36,891 nucleotides of DNA from Lachnospiraceae bacterium (GTDB lineage: Bacteria > Bacillota > Clostridia > TANB77 > CAG-508). Within the stretch, counting starts at the first letter, position 1; every line of letters begins with the position of its first letter. Location of the stretch: the NCBI GenBank assembly GCA_031262685.1, contig JAISHG010000134.1:1-36891 (forward strand). The letters run 5' to 3'. The position numbers were made by a program, and so were the translations under genes. Shown here one piece after another: positions 23,514 to 35,507 of this stretch. The notes under the pieces are model-generated. The model was not told where the DNA came from, made no database searches, and saw only the letters and a program-made list of their open reading frames with translations.

Positions 23514-23852
23514 ATGAATATACCTAGTAAATTTAAAGAGGTAATAAGTAATACTTTTTATGATAAAAGTATGGAAATTTGGAAAGCAGATAAAACAGAA
23601 GATGACGAAGGCTCTATTATAGATGGAGCTTTAACCAAAGTAGAAGACCTAACAGGCAATTTTCAAACGCAAACTAAAGAGCGAATTCAAAAAGAATATG
23701 GCTTAGACATAGAAGCTAATGCAGTTATAACCTGCGATACTACACAAGCAGTCGAAGATAACATATTGATGTTTAATAATAAAGGTTATAGAGTAAAAGG
23801 CGTCTTAAAAAGAGATAGCCATACGGTAATACTTGTTTATATGGAGGACTAG
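23514..23852 (+). CDS. Head-closure protein (Gp16-like)
   Basis: The 112-aa protein is beta-rich (MEIWKADKTEDDEGSIIDG... NKGYRVKGVLKRD), with the SPP1 gp16/YqbH-type profile, in the standard position between adaptor and gp10-like genes. GGGGTGG precedes ATG. It would close the connector after packaging. Confidence 0.72.
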   Translation: MNIPSKFKEVISNTFYDKSMEIWKADKTEDDEGSIIDGALTKVEDLTGNFQTQTKERIQKEYGLDIEANAVITCDTTQAVEDNILMFNNKGYRVKGVLKRDSHTVILVYMED

Positions 23853-23855
23853 CGT

Positions 23856-24290
23856 ATGAGTAGTATAGAGGGTTTAGACAGCTTACTTTCTAAACTAAGC
23901 AAGCTCGGAGGAGATGTAAACGAAAGTTGCAAAAAAGGACTAATGCGTGGAGCTAAAAAAATACAAAGGAATGCAAAACTATTAGCACCTGTAAAAACAG
24001 GACAATTAAGGAACTCAATAAAAGTACAAGATAAATCTGAAGCAAACAATGTAAAAGTTCAAGTATATACCGATGTCGAACATAGTGCTTATGTAGAATT
24101 CGGGACAGGGCAAAGAGGTATTTCTAGCAACATAGAAAGACCCGATGATGTATCTTATAAAGCAGATTGGAAGGGTCAACCGGCACAGCCGTTTATGACG
24201 CCTTCTTTTTTGCAAGCACAAAATTCTGGAGAAGTAGAAAATGAAGTAGCAAAAGAAATCGAACAAGATATAAGAAGGTTAGGAGGATAA
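23856..24290 (+). CDS. HK97 gp10-family tail/connector protein
   Basis: The 144-aa protein matches the gp10 pattern: GLMRGAKKIQRNAKLLAPVKTGQLRNSIK, VEFGTGQRG, and AQPFMTPSF near the end. It is a minor head-tail joining component (tail terminator region). It overlaps nothing and starts three bases after the previous stop. Confidence 0.92.
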   Translation: MSSIEGLDSLLSKLSKLGGDVNESCKKGLMRGAKKIQRNAKLLAPVKTGQLRNSIKVQDKSEANNVKVQVYTDVEHSAYVEFGTGQRGISSNIERPDDVSYKADWKGQPAQPFMTPSFLQAQNSGEVENEVAKEIEQDIRRLGG

Positions 24291-24294
24291 TTAA

Positions 24295-24639
24295 ATGATT
24301 AACTTAAAGCCAGAGATATTGAAAAAATTAAAAGAAATCACAGGTGTAACAGTATCGTATTTTTACCCTCAAGACTGGACAGGTCTTCCTGCTATTTCGT
24401 ATTACGAACTGGACAATTCGGAAGCAGACAGTGCAGACGATGACGAATACACAAGCAATATAGCAATACAAGTAGATATTTGGGCAAAAAGCTCTAGTGT
24501 CTGCTCTAGTAACGCAATTCAAGCGAATACAAAAATGCGAGAACTTGGGTTTAAAAGGACTTTGTCTTTAGATTTATTTGAAAACGACACGGGAATACAT
24601 CATAAAACAATGAGGTTTGAAAAAATAGAAATATTATAG
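24295..24639 (+). CDS. Tail terminator/completion protein (DUF3168/Gp17-like)
   Basis: The 114-aa protein (KLKEITGVTVSYFYPQDWTGLPAISYYEL, then IAIQVDIWAKSS) shows the Gp17-like alpha/beta profile typical between gp10-like and major tail genes. It is expected to stop tail-tube growth and join tail to head. Confidence 0.78.
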   Translation: MINLKPEILKKLKEITGVTVSYFYPQDWTGLPAISYYELDNSEADSADDDEYTSNIAIQVDIWAKSSSVCSSNAIQANTKMRELGFKRTLSLDLFENDTGIHHKTMRFEKIEIL

Positions 24640-24655
24640 AAAGGAATGATTTTAT

Positions 24656-25228
24656 ATGAAAAAAGCACTAAGAGGTTTAAGTGGCATAAAAGTGTTTGAA
24701 CTTTTAACAAACACAGAAACAGCCTACCAAGTAGGCGAAGCAGTAAATATCCCATATGCACAAAGCATGACAAGAGATGTGCAAACATCTAACGACCCAA
24801 TCTATGCAGATGACGAGATATACGATGATGAAGAGGTGTTCGACGGAGAGGATTTTGAATTACAAATCCCAGAAGCCGACTTAACATTATATCCTACATT
24901 AGAGGGTGGCGTTTACGACGCAGAAACACAAGAATATTCTTGGGGACCTGACAATCAAGGAAAAGATTACGCAATGACATTTAAAGCATTAAAAAAAGAC
25001 GGAACATACAGAATGTTTAGATATTATAGAGCAAAATTCAAAACTATAAAACAAGACCTAACAACAAGAGATGGAGGAACTCAAATAGCTACTCTAACAA
25101 TAAGCGGTACATTCTACAAAAGAGCATTGTTAACAGACCCAAAAGTAAGAGCATTAAAAGACTCTGCAACTTCATCAGATTTAACTTGGTTAGACACAGT
25201 GCCAACAATGCCAGTTGTAGAAGTTTAG
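24656..25228 (+). CDS. Major tail protein (phi13-like)
   Basis: The 190-aa tail-tube protein has KVFELLTNTETAYQVGEAVNIPYAQSMTRDVQTS at the start, DDEEVFDGEDFELQIPE in the middle, and GTYRMFRYYRAKF and TLTISGTF strands, as in the phi13-family tail tube. A strong GAAAGGA site precedes ATG. A short hairpin (GGGGAGAAAATCTCCCC at 25234-25250) follows the stop. Confidence 0.9.
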   Translation: MKKALRGLSGIKVFELLTNTETAYQVGEAVNIPYAQSMTRDVQTSNDPIYADDEIYDDEEVFDGEDFELQIPEADLTLYPTLEGGVYDAETQEYSWGPDNQGKDYAMTFKALKKDGTYRMFRYYRAKFKTIKQDLTTRDGGTQIATLTISGTFYKRALLTDPKVRALKDSATSSDLTWLDTVPTMPVVEV

Positions 25229-25274
25229 TATACGGGGAGAAAATCTCCCCTATTCATAAAAAGGAGGATTTCAA

Positions 25275-25852
25275 ATGCCAAAAAGCAATGAATCTATTAG
25301 TTTAAAAGAAGAAATTAAAATACATGGTGTTAGTATAAGAAAAATGCCAAACGGTCAATATTTAAGAGCTTTAGAAACTATTAAACAGCTACCATCTGAT
25401 TTTGTAAAGGAAGTATTAGAGGATGATAAAGAAGCAAAATTGTCTGATTTATTCGATTCAAAAAATATAGCTACAGTAATAGGAACACTCTTAACTAAAG
25501 TGCCAGATTTTACTTTTAAATTTTTATCAAAACTATTAGACATCGAAGAAGAAGTCTTAAAAGAAAAATTAACTCCACTTGAAACAATAGAAGTGGTGGA
25601 AAAATTCTGGGAGGTTAATAATCTTTCAAGTTTTTTTCAAAAAATGAAGCCAATAATGAGCAAATTACAGAACCTAGTAGGACCAATTGGCTTCAAAGAA
25701 CAATCGCAATCTGTGTAAAGATAGGAATAAGCAAAAAAGAATTTATGGAAGACTATTACCCAGACGAAATTCCAATCATAATGCAAGAATATACCGAGCT
25801 TAATAAAGCAGAGGAAAAAGGCGAAGAAACAGTAATGGCTGACGATTTCTAG
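25275..25852 (+). CDS. Tail assembly chaperone, long form by -1 frameshift
   Basis: The zero frame (25275-25718, 147 aa) encodes the short chaperone (gpG-like, TAC N-terminal region). A perfect slippery heptamer T-TTT-TTT at 25631-25637 sits in the correct phase, and the -1 frame is open from there to TAG 25850. The result is a G-T type fusion of about 191 aa whose extension (RTIAICVKIGISKKEFMEDYYPDEI) is a familiar chaperone C-terminus. Such -1 shifts set the ratio of the two products in siphovirus tail assembly. This differs in direction and mechanism from the +1 CGG events. Confidence 0.85.
25631..25637 (+). other. -1 ribosomal slippery site (TTTTTTT)
   Basis: In the chaperone frame it reads AGT TTT TTT CAA, matching X-XXY-YYZ. 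No other slippery heptamer in the overlap has the right phase. Confidence 0.8.
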
Positions 25853-25859
25853 CGCTAGT

Positions 25860-25888
25860 TTGCAATATATTCTTAAATAATGTAAGAT
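25860..25888 (+). promoter_or_regulatory. Candidate promoter for the zinc-ribbon membrane gene
   Basis: TTGCAA (25860-25865) and TAAGAT (25883-25888) are 17 nt apart in the 60-bp gap before 25913. A 10-bp palindrome CTAGCGCTAG (25849-25858) precedes it and could be an operator. Confidence 0.5.
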
Positions 25889-25912
25889 TATAGCAACTAG
25901 GAGGTAGCAAAA

Positions 25913-26194
25913 ATGAAATGTCATGTTTGTTCTAAAGAAACAGATTCGCCGAATGGAATCTGCAAGGAATGCAAAAAGATATTTGATAATTATACTCAAA
26001 ATACTTATGAAAGCAAGGAGTATTCAAAACACCCGCTTCGAATAATGGCTTACATTAACCTATTTTTAGTTATAGTAAGCACAATTTGGACATTAGCAAA
26101 CGTTAGCGTGCTAATAGCTGGCGGAATTTTAATAAGCGGTCTAACATTATATTTTTTTCTTACTACAATAGTGGATATTTACGAAGAAATTTAA
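25913..26194 (+). CDS. Zinc-ribbon membrane protein (moron candidate)
   Basis: The 93-aa protein has an N-terminal double CxxC zinc ribbon (CHVCSKE and GICKECKK, 2-22) and two hydrophobic segments (44-65 and 66-86). Nothing in tail assembly needs such a protein. It interrupts the chaperone-tape measure pair and is flanked by its own promoter-like sequence and terminator. Expression in the lysogen, for example for superinfection exclusion, is a reasonable inference but not shown. AGGAGGT precedes ATG. Confidence 0.75.
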   Translation: MKCHVCSKETDSPNGICKECKKIFDNYTQNTYESKEYSKHPLRIMAYINLFLVIVSTIWTLANVSVLIAGGILISGLTLYFFLTTIVDIYEEI

Positions 26195-26215
26195 AATTAG
26201 AAATTTAAAAAACAA

Positions 26216-26241
26216 AAAGATACAGAGATGTGTCTTTTTTT
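26216..26241 (+). terminator. Terminator between the membrane gene and tape measure
   Basis: AAAGATACA pairs with TGTGTCTTT around a GAGA loop and runs into seven T. It would end the small gene's transcript and must be read through by late transcription. Confidence 0.8.
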
Positions 26242-26263
26242 ATGCAAAAAAGAAGGTGGAAAT

Positions 26264-30729
<4,466 letters not shown>

Positions 30730-30733
30730 TGTC

Positions 30734-31915
30734 TTGCGTAATTTTATAGAAATAATCAATCAAGATTTTGAGCTTTTAGGGTTAATTTCAGACTTTGAAA
30801 GTTTGATATATACAAGAAACTTCTACGAAAGCGGAAATTTTGAACTAACAATAAGCAGAAACAAAGCAAATACAAATAAGCTCGTGCGAGGGAATATGCT
30901 TATTTTAAATAAAAAAGAAAATAAAATACTACTAATAGACAGAGTGGTTAGTTCTACGCAATTAAACGGACACAAAACCTTAAAAATAACAGGAGACTGT
31001 GTAAAAGGGCTGACGAAAAGAAGAATAATAGCAACAAATGGATATGACCGAATTGCTCAAACACAAGCCGAAAATATACAAAAACACTACATACAAAAAC
31101 ACATAGTAGAAAGCTATTACGATACTACAAGAACTCCCGAACGTGATATTGCATGGATAGAAGTTGCGCCAAGTCAAAACAGAGGTATTAGCACCACTTG
31201 GCAAGCTAGACTAACCAACTTGCACGATGAATTAAAACACATAAGCGAAGACACAGGTTTAGGGTGGCAAGGACTGTTAGATAGGACAAATAAAAAAATA
31301 GTATTTGATAGTATCGAAGGACATGACAGAACAATACACCAAAACGCAGATGGCAATACGCACGAGGAGTTATCTCAATACACACATGAACAATTAGGTG
31401 CTTACACACACGCACAGTTAAGAGGAACTCCCGAACTACCTTTTATTATCTTTTCTGAAAAGAAAAAGAATTTAATAGAAGGGGTTGTAACAGACGATGA
31501 AACAAACTATAAAAATGTAGGTTACATTGCAGGAAAGGGTGAAAATGAGGATAGACTAATAGTTGTTCTTGGTAATTCTACTGGTTTTGACAGAAAAGAG
31601 GTTTTAGTAGATTTAAATAACATAGATGACCCAGACGAGCTAAACCAAGAAGGACAGAAAAAACTAGATACATACAAACTCATACAGTCTGTCGAAGGTA
31701 GAGTCTATCAAATTCCAAACATGATATATGAGGAAGATTGGGACTTGGGAGATTTGGTAACTTTAGAATCTGACGGAGTTTATGAAGATAAAAAAATAAT
31801 ACAGGTAAAAGAAGTCTACGAAAGAAATAATATAACAATTGAGGTCGGCTTTGGAGATAAAATACCAACCCTTGCAGAGCAAATAAAAAGTATGACTGAC
31901 AAGCCTATTTTATAA
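30734..31915 (+). CDS. Tail-associated protein (Gp37-like, Tal)
   Basis: The 393-aa protein shows the ReqiPepy6 Gp37-like pattern: FELLGLISDFESLIYTRNFYESGNFEL early, SNRATVK-like beta strands, and a helical end (YKNVGYIAGKGEN... IPTLAEQIKSM). I start at TTG 30734, with GGGGGTG about 8 nt upstream; an ATG at 30716 overlaps the Dit end. It forms the tail tip with Dit. Confidence 0.85.
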   Translation: MRNFIEIINQDFELLGLISDFESLIYTRNFYESGNFELTISRNKANTNKLVRGNMLILNKKENKILLIDRVVSSTQLNGHKTLKITGDCVKGLTKRRIIATNGYDRIAQTQAENIQKHYIQKHIVESYYDTTRTPERDIAWIEVAPSQNRGISTTWQARLTNLHDELKHISEDTGLGWQGLLDRTNKKIVFDSIEGHDRTIHQNADGNTHEELSQYTHEQLGAYTHAQLRGTPELPFIIFSEKKKNLIEGVVTDDETNYKNVGYIAGKGENEDRLIVVLGNSTGFDRKEVLVDLNNIDDPDELNQEGQKKLDTYKLIQSVEGRVYQIPNMIYEEDWDLGDLVTLESDGVYEDKKIIQVKEVYERNNITIEVGFGDKIPTLAEQIKSMTDKPIL

Positions 31916-31951
31916 AGACTTTAACTATGTAAAAAATATTTCAAAAACCTC

Positions 31952-31988
31952 TTGACAGCATGACGTCATAAAGATATAATGATGTCAT
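31952..31988 (+). promoter_or_regulatory. Consensus promoter with two ATGAYGTCAT operator boxes
   Basis: TTGACA (31952-31957) and TATAAT (31975-31980) are 17 nt apart. A perfect palindrome ATGACGTCAT (31960-31969) fills the spacer, and ATGATGTCAT (31979-31988) overlaps the -10 end, 19 bp apart. This looks like autoregulation by the ribbon-helix-helix protein encoded next. Confidence 0.85.
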
Positions 31989-32015
31989 GAAAGCGAGGTG
32001 TTTAAAATAAAGCAG

Positions 32016-32138
32016 ATGACTGTAAGGATTGAGGATGGTTTCTATAAGGATGTAAAAATTGCATTGATTGAAAAGGAAAAATCTTTTAACGAATATGTTA
32101 TAGAACTAATCAAACAAGACTTAGAAAAACAAAAATAG
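32016..32138 (+). CDS. Arc-like ribbon-helix-helix repressor (40 aa)
   Basis: The sequence MTVRIEDGFYKDVK, then helix A (KIALIEKEK) and helix B (NEYVIELIKQDLEKQ), is a minimal RHH fold, where strand TVRI would insert in the DNA groove. The start is uncertain. ATG 32016 is 15 nt from the nearest SD-like AGGTG (31996-32000). An in-frame ATA at 32007 sits at ideal spacing (6 nt) and would add Met-Lys-Gln, and GTG 31998 is possible. It should bind the boxes in its own promoter and silence the antirepressor, as Arc does for Ant in phage P22. Confidence 0.78.
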   Translation: MTVRIEDGFYKDVKIALIEKEKSFNEYVIELIKQDLEKQK

Positions 32139-32230
32139 GATATTGTCGCACGACCAAGCACAAACAATATCCAACCGAAAGAGATAAACTCTATCTATGA
32201 AATATTATATCATAGGTTTAGAGGTATCTC
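32138..32230 (+). other. Two hairpins in the Arc-like to Ant leader
   Basis: Hairpin 1: GGATATTGT (32138-32146) with ACAATATCC (32164-32172), starting at the RHH stop codon, with no T-run. Hairpin 2: a long imperfect stem, GAGATA/TATCTC, CTCTA/TAGAG and CTATGA/TCATAG, spanning 32181-32230. They could attenuate or delay translation of the antirepressor mRNA, or bind an antisense RNA as in P22. Confidence 0.55.
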
Positions 32231-32264
32231 AAGAAAAATAATTTTTAGGAGGTATCTTTTTATT

Positions 32265-32447
32265 ATGGAAAATTTAGAAGTAATTTATTTAACAGACGAA
32301 GGCAATACGTCATTTAATATAAATTTACAAGACTTTAAAGCAACGTTGTTAGTGGGCAAGAGCGAAACAAGAAAATTAAGCGAATTAGTAGAAATTGTGA
32401 AAAATAAAAGAAATCAAACAATGGAATTGATTGGAGGTGTATGTTAA
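32265..32447 (+). CDS. Small hypothetical protein of the antirepressor cassette (60 aa)
   Basis: Acidic, alpha/beta (MENLEVIYLTDEGNTSFNINL... LSELVEIVKNKRNQTMELIGGVC). AGGAGG lies 11 nt before ATG. Its stop overlaps the Ant start (TAATG), so the two are coupled. The family is not recognised. Confidence 0.6.
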   Translation: MENLEVIYLTDEGNTSFNINLQDFKATLLVGKSETRKLSELVEIVKNKRNQTMELIGGVC

Positions 32448-33205
32448 TGAACGATTTAACGGTATTTGAAAACGAAGAGTTTGGGAAAGTAAGGACAACA
32501 GTAATAAATGATGAGCCGTATTTTGTAGGGAACGATGTAGCTGATATATTAGGATATAAAGAACCACGCAAAGCAGTGAAGAATTTAGTTGACAACGATG
32601 ACGGTATAAAATATCCCGTCATAGATAGTTTAGGAAGAACACAAGAAACAATAGTAATAAACGAAAGTGGCTTATATAGTTTAATACTATCAAGTAAATT
32701 AAAACAAGCAAAAGCATTTAAACGTTGGGTTACAAGCGAAGTATTACCATCTATTCGCAAACACGGTGGCTATGTTACAGGACAAGAACAAATGACAGAT
32801 GAAGAGTTAATGGCAAAAGCAATACTAATGGCAAATAGCAAAATAAAGGAATTAGATAGCAAAAATAAGCAATTACAAGCAGTTAATTCACAATTAGTAG
32901 TAACAAACGAAATAATGAAACCTAAAGCAGAATATTTCGATGACTTAGTAGATAGAAATTTACTTACTAATTTTAGAGATACAGCAAAGGCGTTACAGGT
33001 AAAAGAAAAACTCTTTGTTAAGTTCCTAATAGACCACAAATATGTTTATAGAGACGGTAGAGGAAAATCACAACCTTATGCAGACAAGAATAAAGATTTA
33101 TTTGAAGTTAAAGAAACTAAAAACGAAAAGACTGCATGGGTTGGAACACAAACACTTATAACACCAAAAGGACGAGAGACATTTAGATTATTATTTATAA
33201 ATTAG
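32447..33205 (+). CDS. Phage antirepressor (BRO-N + KilAC)
   Basis: The 252-aa protein has an N-terminal BRO domain (FENEEFGKVRTTVINDEPYFVGNDVADILGY, about 4-110) and a C-terminal KilAC domain (about 130-250) with PKAEYFDDLVDRNLLTNFRDTAKALQV and KDLFEVKE. Antirepressors inactivate phage repressors and promote induction. Position inside the tail region, under an Arc-like repressor, mirrors the P22 immI arrangement. ATG 32447 is chosen over 32441 because GGAGG is 9 nt upstream. Confidence 0.92.
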   Translation: MNDLTVFENEEFGKVRTTVINDEPYFVGNDVADILGYKEPRKAVKNLVDNDDGIKYPVIDSLGRTQETIVINESGLYSLILSSKLKQAKAFKRWVTSEVLPSIRKHGGYVTGQEQMTDEELMAKAILMANSKIKELDSKNKQLQAVNSQLVVTNEIMKPKAEYFDDLVDRNLLTNFRDTAKALQVKEKLFVKFLIDHKYVYRDGRGKSQPYADKNKDLFEVKETKNEKTAWVGTQTLITPKGRETFRLLFIN

Positions 33206-33228
33206 TTATTAAAATTTAATATATTTTT

Positions 33229-33250
33229 AAACAGCTTTCGGGCTGTTTTT
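33229..33250 (+). terminator. Terminator closing the antirepressor cassette
   Basis: AAACAGC pairs with GCTGTTT around TTTCGG, then TTTTT. With the promoter at 31952 it makes a self-contained 1.3-kb transcription unit within the tail region. Confidence 0.88.
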
Positions 33251-33272
33251 ATTTTAGAAAGGAGGAAATATA

Positions 33273-34563
33273 GTGGCAGATGTAATTTTGAGAAGTTTTC
33301 CATTTGATAGCATGAAAGTTCTAAATGAACAGTCGGGACAAATGGAAGGAGACAGAAAATACGAAGCACAATATTTTAGGGACTTTTTTAGAAAGTTTTT
33401 AAGTAATGGTGTTTATTATGGTTCTTATAAGGGTTATGGCGAAAATGGAATGAAAGTCATTTTAGATGGCGGGTTAAATATCAAAGTACAAGCTGGTGCA
33501 GGCATAATCGAAGGAACAGATTATGAGCTTGAAGATGACACTATTTTTACAATGGAAAGACCTACAACAGGAAGTAGGATAGATAGGGTTGTTGTAAAGC
33601 TGGATACAACATTAGAAGTTAGGGAAAGTATAGTTTATATTAAACAAGGAAATGGAACAACGCCAGCGGCTTTACAAAGAGACAGTAATATCTATGAAAT
33701 ATGCCTTGCAGAAGTAACTGTAAAAAGTACGACAAATCTAGCGAGTACAGATATAGTAGACAAAAGATTAGATAATACCCTTTGCGGTATTGTAAATTCT
33801 CTTATTAGCGTTGACGGAGAAGAATTGTATCAGCAATTTCAAGAGTATATAGATAGCGTTACAACTAATTTAGTAAGAAAAGACCAAGATAGCACTATAA
33901 CAGGAAAAGTAACAGTAAATGGAGGGGTGGTAGCAAATGTTACAGGAAACGTTAAAGGAAATTTGGAAGGCGATGTCAAAGGTACCGTTACTGGTAATGT
34001 TACTGGTTCTAGCGGTAGCTGCGCACGGAAACAGTGCTACAGCAACTAAATTGCAGACAGCAAGAAAACTTAGAACTAACTTAGGTTCTACAGCGCAAGC
34101 GAGTTTTGATGGAAGTGCAGACGCAAACCCAGGAGTAACAGGAGTTCTTCCAGTTGCAAATGGCGGAACAGGAAGAACAGACGGAAAGGCAAGTGGACTT
34201 ACTAATATTGCAGTATTGACAGGAACTATTACCTTAAAAGCCCCTACGTCTGGAAATGTATTTGAAGGCGTGAAAGATGGTATAGCATATCCAAGCGGAT
34301 ACACTAAAGACAACTGTGTTGTTATCGCAATTGGATTTAATAATGGCAATTCTGACACTACTGGATGGGGATATGGAACAGAAAGTACAGCTGAAGAAAT
34401 TTTCGCACTACAATATGGAGGTATAGGAAAAGCTGTTTCTCTTCTCCCTAACAGAATCACACTATATGGATATTACAAATGGTGGTGGGATGATTCGCCT
34501 ATTTCACAACCAGCGGCAGATATTCCGTTCGGCTACAAAATAGTTCTTATGAAAGTAAGTTAG
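33273..34563 (+). CDS. Tail fibre / receptor-binding protein with a CGG +1 shift
   Basis: This is the host-binding appendage. It starts at GTG 33273, with AAAGGAGG. Residues 1-150 form a baseplate-attached domain (ILRSFPFDSMKVLN... EAQYFRDFFRKF). Then comes a collagen-free repeat stem with TGKVTVNGGVVANVTGNVKGN and TGNVTGSSGSCA. In triplets the gene ends after CGG at 34026 (258 aa). Skipping the C gives GNSATATKLQTARKLRTNLGST then GVTGVLPVANGGTG, the standard continuation of this fibre family, for about 429 aa. The C-terminal domain (PVANGGTGRTDGKAS... WWWDDSPIS) binds the receptor. Without the shift the receptor-binding half is not made. Confidence 0.9.
34026..34029 (+). other. In-frame CGG(A): +1 shift site 5 (tail fibre)
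   Basis: TGC GCA CGG AAA CAG reaches TAA after a few codons. GCA C GGA AAC AGT GCT ACA restores the conserved A-G-N-S-A-T-A-T-K-L-Q stretch. Confidence 0.75.
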
Positions 34564-34572
34564 GAGGTATAT

Positions 34573-34620
34573 ATGGAAAACGATATTTTAACACCACAGA
34601 AAGGAGTAGAAAATGGCTGA
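34573..34620 (+). CDS. Micro-ORF overlapping the next gene start (15 aa)
   Basis: ATG 34573, AGGAGG 34562-34567, encodes MENDILTPQKGVENG and stops at TGA 34618, eight bases into the next gene. It has a better ribosome site than many genes, so it may be a coupling leader for the tail protein at 34613. No independent function is evident. Confidence 0.4.
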   Translation: MENDILTPQKGVENG

Positions 34621-35314
34621 TTATACCTCAAACTATAATTTGATTCTACCTAAGGAAACTGAAAATTACGACATTGGGGTAGCAAATGCTAACAACAGGA
34701 TAATAGATAATGCCTTGGGAAACAAAGTAGAAAAAATAGCAGGAAAAGACTTATCTACAAACGACTTTACAGACGGATACAAGAATAAAGTAGACGCAAT
34801 GCAAAGATTATACACTTTCAAAGGCTCTGTACAGACATATAGCGACTTAGAAGCTATAACAGGTAAGACCACAGGCGATGTGTGGAACGTACTTGATGAT
34901 AATACTAATTATTGTTGGAACGGGCAAGCATGGATAGATATTGGACTGGCAGTAGATATGAGTGCATATGCAACTAACGCAACGCACAATGTAAAAAGCT
35001 ACTCTGACATATCTCAATTAGGATTAACTAAAGCAAAAAATATGGATTTAAAAACAATCATAAATGCTATGGCAGATGGCACAATACTGCTAGATAAGCT
35101 AGATAATACATTTAGTATATCGCAATTTACACAAGCAACTACCGCAATATTGCAGATAACAAAAACAGGAAACTCTGCACTTGTTGTAATTACATCACAA
35201 GACGATGCAACAGCTGGCGACATTTACAAAATAACATATAATGGTACAACACTAACGGCACCAGCAAAGCTTAGCACATTATCATACACAGTTATTGCAG
35301 ATATAGCAGATTAA
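34613..35314 (+). CDS. Tail fibre-associated protein (233 aa)
   Basis: N-terminal ADYTSNYNLILPKETENYDIGVANANNRIID is a common phage tail-protein start. The middle has FKGSVQTYSDLEAITGKTTGDVWNVLDDNTNYCWNGQAWIDIG, a fibre hinge motif found in many Firmicute fibres. The C-terminal half is beta-rich. AAGGAG lies upstream. It may be a chaperone or a secondary fibre. Confidence 0.75.
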   Translation: MADYTSNYNLILPKETENYDIGVANANNRIIDNALGNKVEKIAGKDLSTNDFTDGYKNKVDAMQRLYTFKGSVQTYSDLEAITGKTTGDVWNVLDDNTNYCWNGQAWIDIGLAVDMSAYATNATHNVKSYSDISQLGLTKAKNMDLKTIINAMADGTILLDKLDNTFSISQFTQATTAILQITKTGNSALVVITSQDDATAGDIYKITYNGTTLTAPAKLSTLSYTVIADIAD

Positions 35315-35337
35315 AAATATTATACGAGGAGGAAAAT

Positions 35338-35507
35338 ATGAATAAATTACGAAAAGCAGTGAAAGCACTGCAACAGTATATATATATATATATATATATC
35401 AGAAGGAAGGGGGTACGCAGTTTAAATCTGTTTACTCTCTTTTTGACTATCTCGGAAAAGGAGGTAGTAAGTATTTAATTTGCTGTGGAGGTGGTCTCTA
35501 TGGCTAA
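35338..35507 (+). CDS. Small protein gene with an in-gene (TA)n tract, frame-switchable
   Basis: ATG 35338 (AGGAGG) reads MNKLRKAVKALQQ, then the (TA)11.5 tract (35377-35399) as YIYIYI, and in the current length ends at TAA 35476 after a 46-aa product with an unremarkable tail. In the frame one tract unit away the sequence reads QKEGGTQFKSVYSLFDYLGKGG and KYLICCGGGLYG and ends at 35507, overlapping the next ATG by 8 nt. That second tail is the more protein-like. One TA fewer (or two more) would join it to the start. Function is unknown; both products are hypothetical. Confidence 0.6.
35377..35399 (+). repeat. (TA)11.5 dinucleotide repeat
   Basis: There are 23 nt of alternating T and A inside a coding sequence. 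Length change by slippage would shift the reading frame. Confidence 0.97.

Noticed and set aside
35453-35455. CGG in the (TA)n gene as a sixth shift site
   Set aside because: It is out of frame in both possible reading frames (TCG GAA or CTC GGA); the frame change there is explained by the TA tract instead.
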